Assembly: GCA_003520145.1 (NCBI GenBank)
Contig: DOVJ01000011.1
Span: forward strand, 1 to 5,551
Reading direction: 5' to 3'
Length of the DNA stretch: 5,551 nucleotides
Source: Eubacterium sp.
Lineage (GTDB): Bacteria; Bacillota; Clostridia; Lachnospirales; Lachnospiraceae
In this document: positions 4,505 through 5,551 of the stretch, piece after piece
Position numbering within the stretch: the first letter of the stretch is position 1
Layout of the letters: the number at the start of each line of letters is the position of its first letter
Translations under genes and position numbers: made by a program
Notes under the pieces: model-generated
Told to the model about the DNA's origin: nothing
The model's database searches: none
What the model saw: only the letters and a program-made list of their open reading frames with translations

Positions 4505-5551
4505 CTAATTAACATAAACCTTAGCACCATTATAATTAGCAATAGCACTGAAATCATTATCTTTTATTATACCTATGACGATTCGTATATTAGACTTAAT
4601 ATCTGATTTTATTTTACCCTTATTAACCTTGATAACTGCAGAATCAGACATATCATAAAAAAGATTTTCTGATATAATTCGAAACTGACACAATGCAGAC
4701 AGATACATATATGTTTTATCATCAACCTTATAATACTTTTGATTATAATCAAACATTTTGTCAGAAAGCATTGAAGATGTTATCTTTCTAAGAGCATTAG
4801 CCGAATCTCCTATGGATATGGTATACATAGCTTTTTCATCTGTATTACCTACATTGAATATCGCATCTCCAATACTTATTCCAAGTGCAATTCCCCACAC
4901 CAAAGGATTAGACATTCCTATTTCGCCTACGCCAATATTTATTAACCCCTCAACGCCACCGCCAATAATATCTTCGGCTATCATAATAATCTTTTCATCA
5001 CGTTTTGCTTCTTCATCCTTCATAGCATTACGTATTTCAAGCAAAGCATCTTTGTTGTATTTATTTTTACTCGTACTAGACATAATTAAAAGCATATCTT
5101 CATAATCTTCATATATGGAGTATTGTGCATCAAGAACCGAGAGTGCCTTTAGGTCATTGCAAGAATCTTTTATTGTATCACCTATAATACAAACATACCC
5201 AGCATATTCTACCACATCACCCGCACCAACAAGAAACTTTCTTACATTCTTAGGTATTTTTAGTAACGAAGTTTTCATGCTTGTTGCCAGTTTTCCTGTA
5301 AGATTATGATTATCATATTTTGCCATAATTTCTGGATACTTTTTTGGTAAATTATCCAAATCAGAAGCCAGTTTAGTCAAATATCCATCTACAATTGTAA
5401 TACCCTCATCAGTTTCAAAAAATTCCATGCTCTCAAAATAATCGCTAACCTTCAAAAAATAATCTATATCCAGTTCATGCATAAGAGTAGATTTAACCAT
5501 ATCATTCGGTATTTCACTTATTAATGATATAGCGCTTTGTGCAAAAGAAAA
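4505..5551 (-). CDS. Large protein of unknown function with a glycine-zipper hydrophobic stretch, 5' end outside window
   Basis: The reading frame is open to the window edge, so the gene is partial and 348 C-terminal residues are visible. The ATG at 5500 has no ribosome binding site and the 17 codons before it read as normal protein, so it is not the real start. The visible part is largely helical. A first hydrophobic patch lies at about 105-128 (FLVGAGDVVEYAGYVCIIGD). A charged helical region follows. Residues 188-235 are glycine-rich and hydrophobic, including the zipper GIALGISIG at 220-228. The C-terminal 100 residues are helical with many Tyr and Met. No catalytic motif was recognised. 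Glycine zippers of this kind occur in membrane-inserting toxins and in bodies of some secreted effectors, so such a role is possible but not shown. The gene looks more AT-rich than fchA and folD, hinting at accessory origin. The next gene starts 8 nt after its stop. Confidence 0.75.
   Translation of the reverse strand, partial: FSFAQSAISLISEIPNDMVKSTLMHELDIDYFLKVSDYFESMEFFETDEGITIVDGYLTKLASDLDNLPKKYPEIMAKYDNHNLTGKLATSMKTSLLKIPKNVRKFLVGAGDVVEYAGYVCIIGDTIKDSCNDLKALSVLDAQYSIYEDYEDMLLIMSSTSKNKYNKDALLEIRNAMKDEEAKRDEKIIMIAEDIIGGGVEGLINIGVGEIGMSNPLVWGIALGISIGDAIFNVGNTDEKAMYTISIGDSANALRKITSSMLSDKMFDYNQKYYKVDDKTYMYLSALCQFRIISENLFYDMSDSAVIKVNKGKIKSDIKSNIRIVIGIIKDNDFSAIANYNGAKVYVN

Noticed and set aside
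4758..5309. Plus-strand open frames opposite the large unknown gene
   Set aside because: They have no ribosome sites, the Ile/Ser-rich composition is expected from the antisense of an AT-rich gene, and the minus frame is open far longer.
1..5551. CRISPR arrays, tRNA or rRNA genes, insertion sequences
   Set aside because: No spaced direct repeats, cloverleaf, rRNA segments, transposase motifs or terminal inverted repeats were seen on either strand.

Overview
The window looks like low- to mid-GC Bacillota, most likely a clostridial anaerobe of the Lachnospiraceae type. Supporting signs are strong AAGGAGG-type Shine-Dalgarno sites, the rplS-lepB gene pair, and a folD partnered with a separate cyclodeaminase-family cyclohydrolase gene. 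All recognised genes lie on the minus strand, so transcription runs from high to low coordinates. The genus is inferred from gene style and order, not from any search.

Region 1 (about 5551 to 2594) is an accessory three-gene cluster, probably one operon that starts outside the window. First comes a large protein of unknown function, open at the right edge, with a glycine-zipper hydrophobic stretch. It is followed 8 nt later by a two-helix membrane protein with a DUF3592-like soluble domain. After a further 49 nt comes a membrane-anchored protein carrying acidic thrombospondin type 3-like calcium-binding repeats. No function is established for the cluster. A cell-surface or toxin/immunity-like role is only a hypothesis.

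Region 2 (about 2593 to 1430) is core: a promoter region and rplS (ribosomal protein L19), then lepB (signal peptidase I). A strong hairpin sits between them and its 3' arm contains the only plausible lepB ribosome binding site, so it may be a terminator/attenuator or a translational gate.

Region 3 (about 1429 to 1) is a one-carbon folate operon: a candidate promoter, then fchA (methenyl-THF cyclohydrolase, cyclodeaminase family), then folD (methylene-THF dehydrogenase, cut by the left edge) only one base after the fchA stop. FolD here lacks the lysine and the glutamine that the bifunctional enzyme uses for its cyclohydrolase step. The two genes therefore probably split the usual FolD reactions between them. 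The lepB-fchA intergenic region also holds a 12-bp hairpin closed by a UUCG loop that is better formed in plus-strand RNA, which is the wrong direction for the flanking genes.
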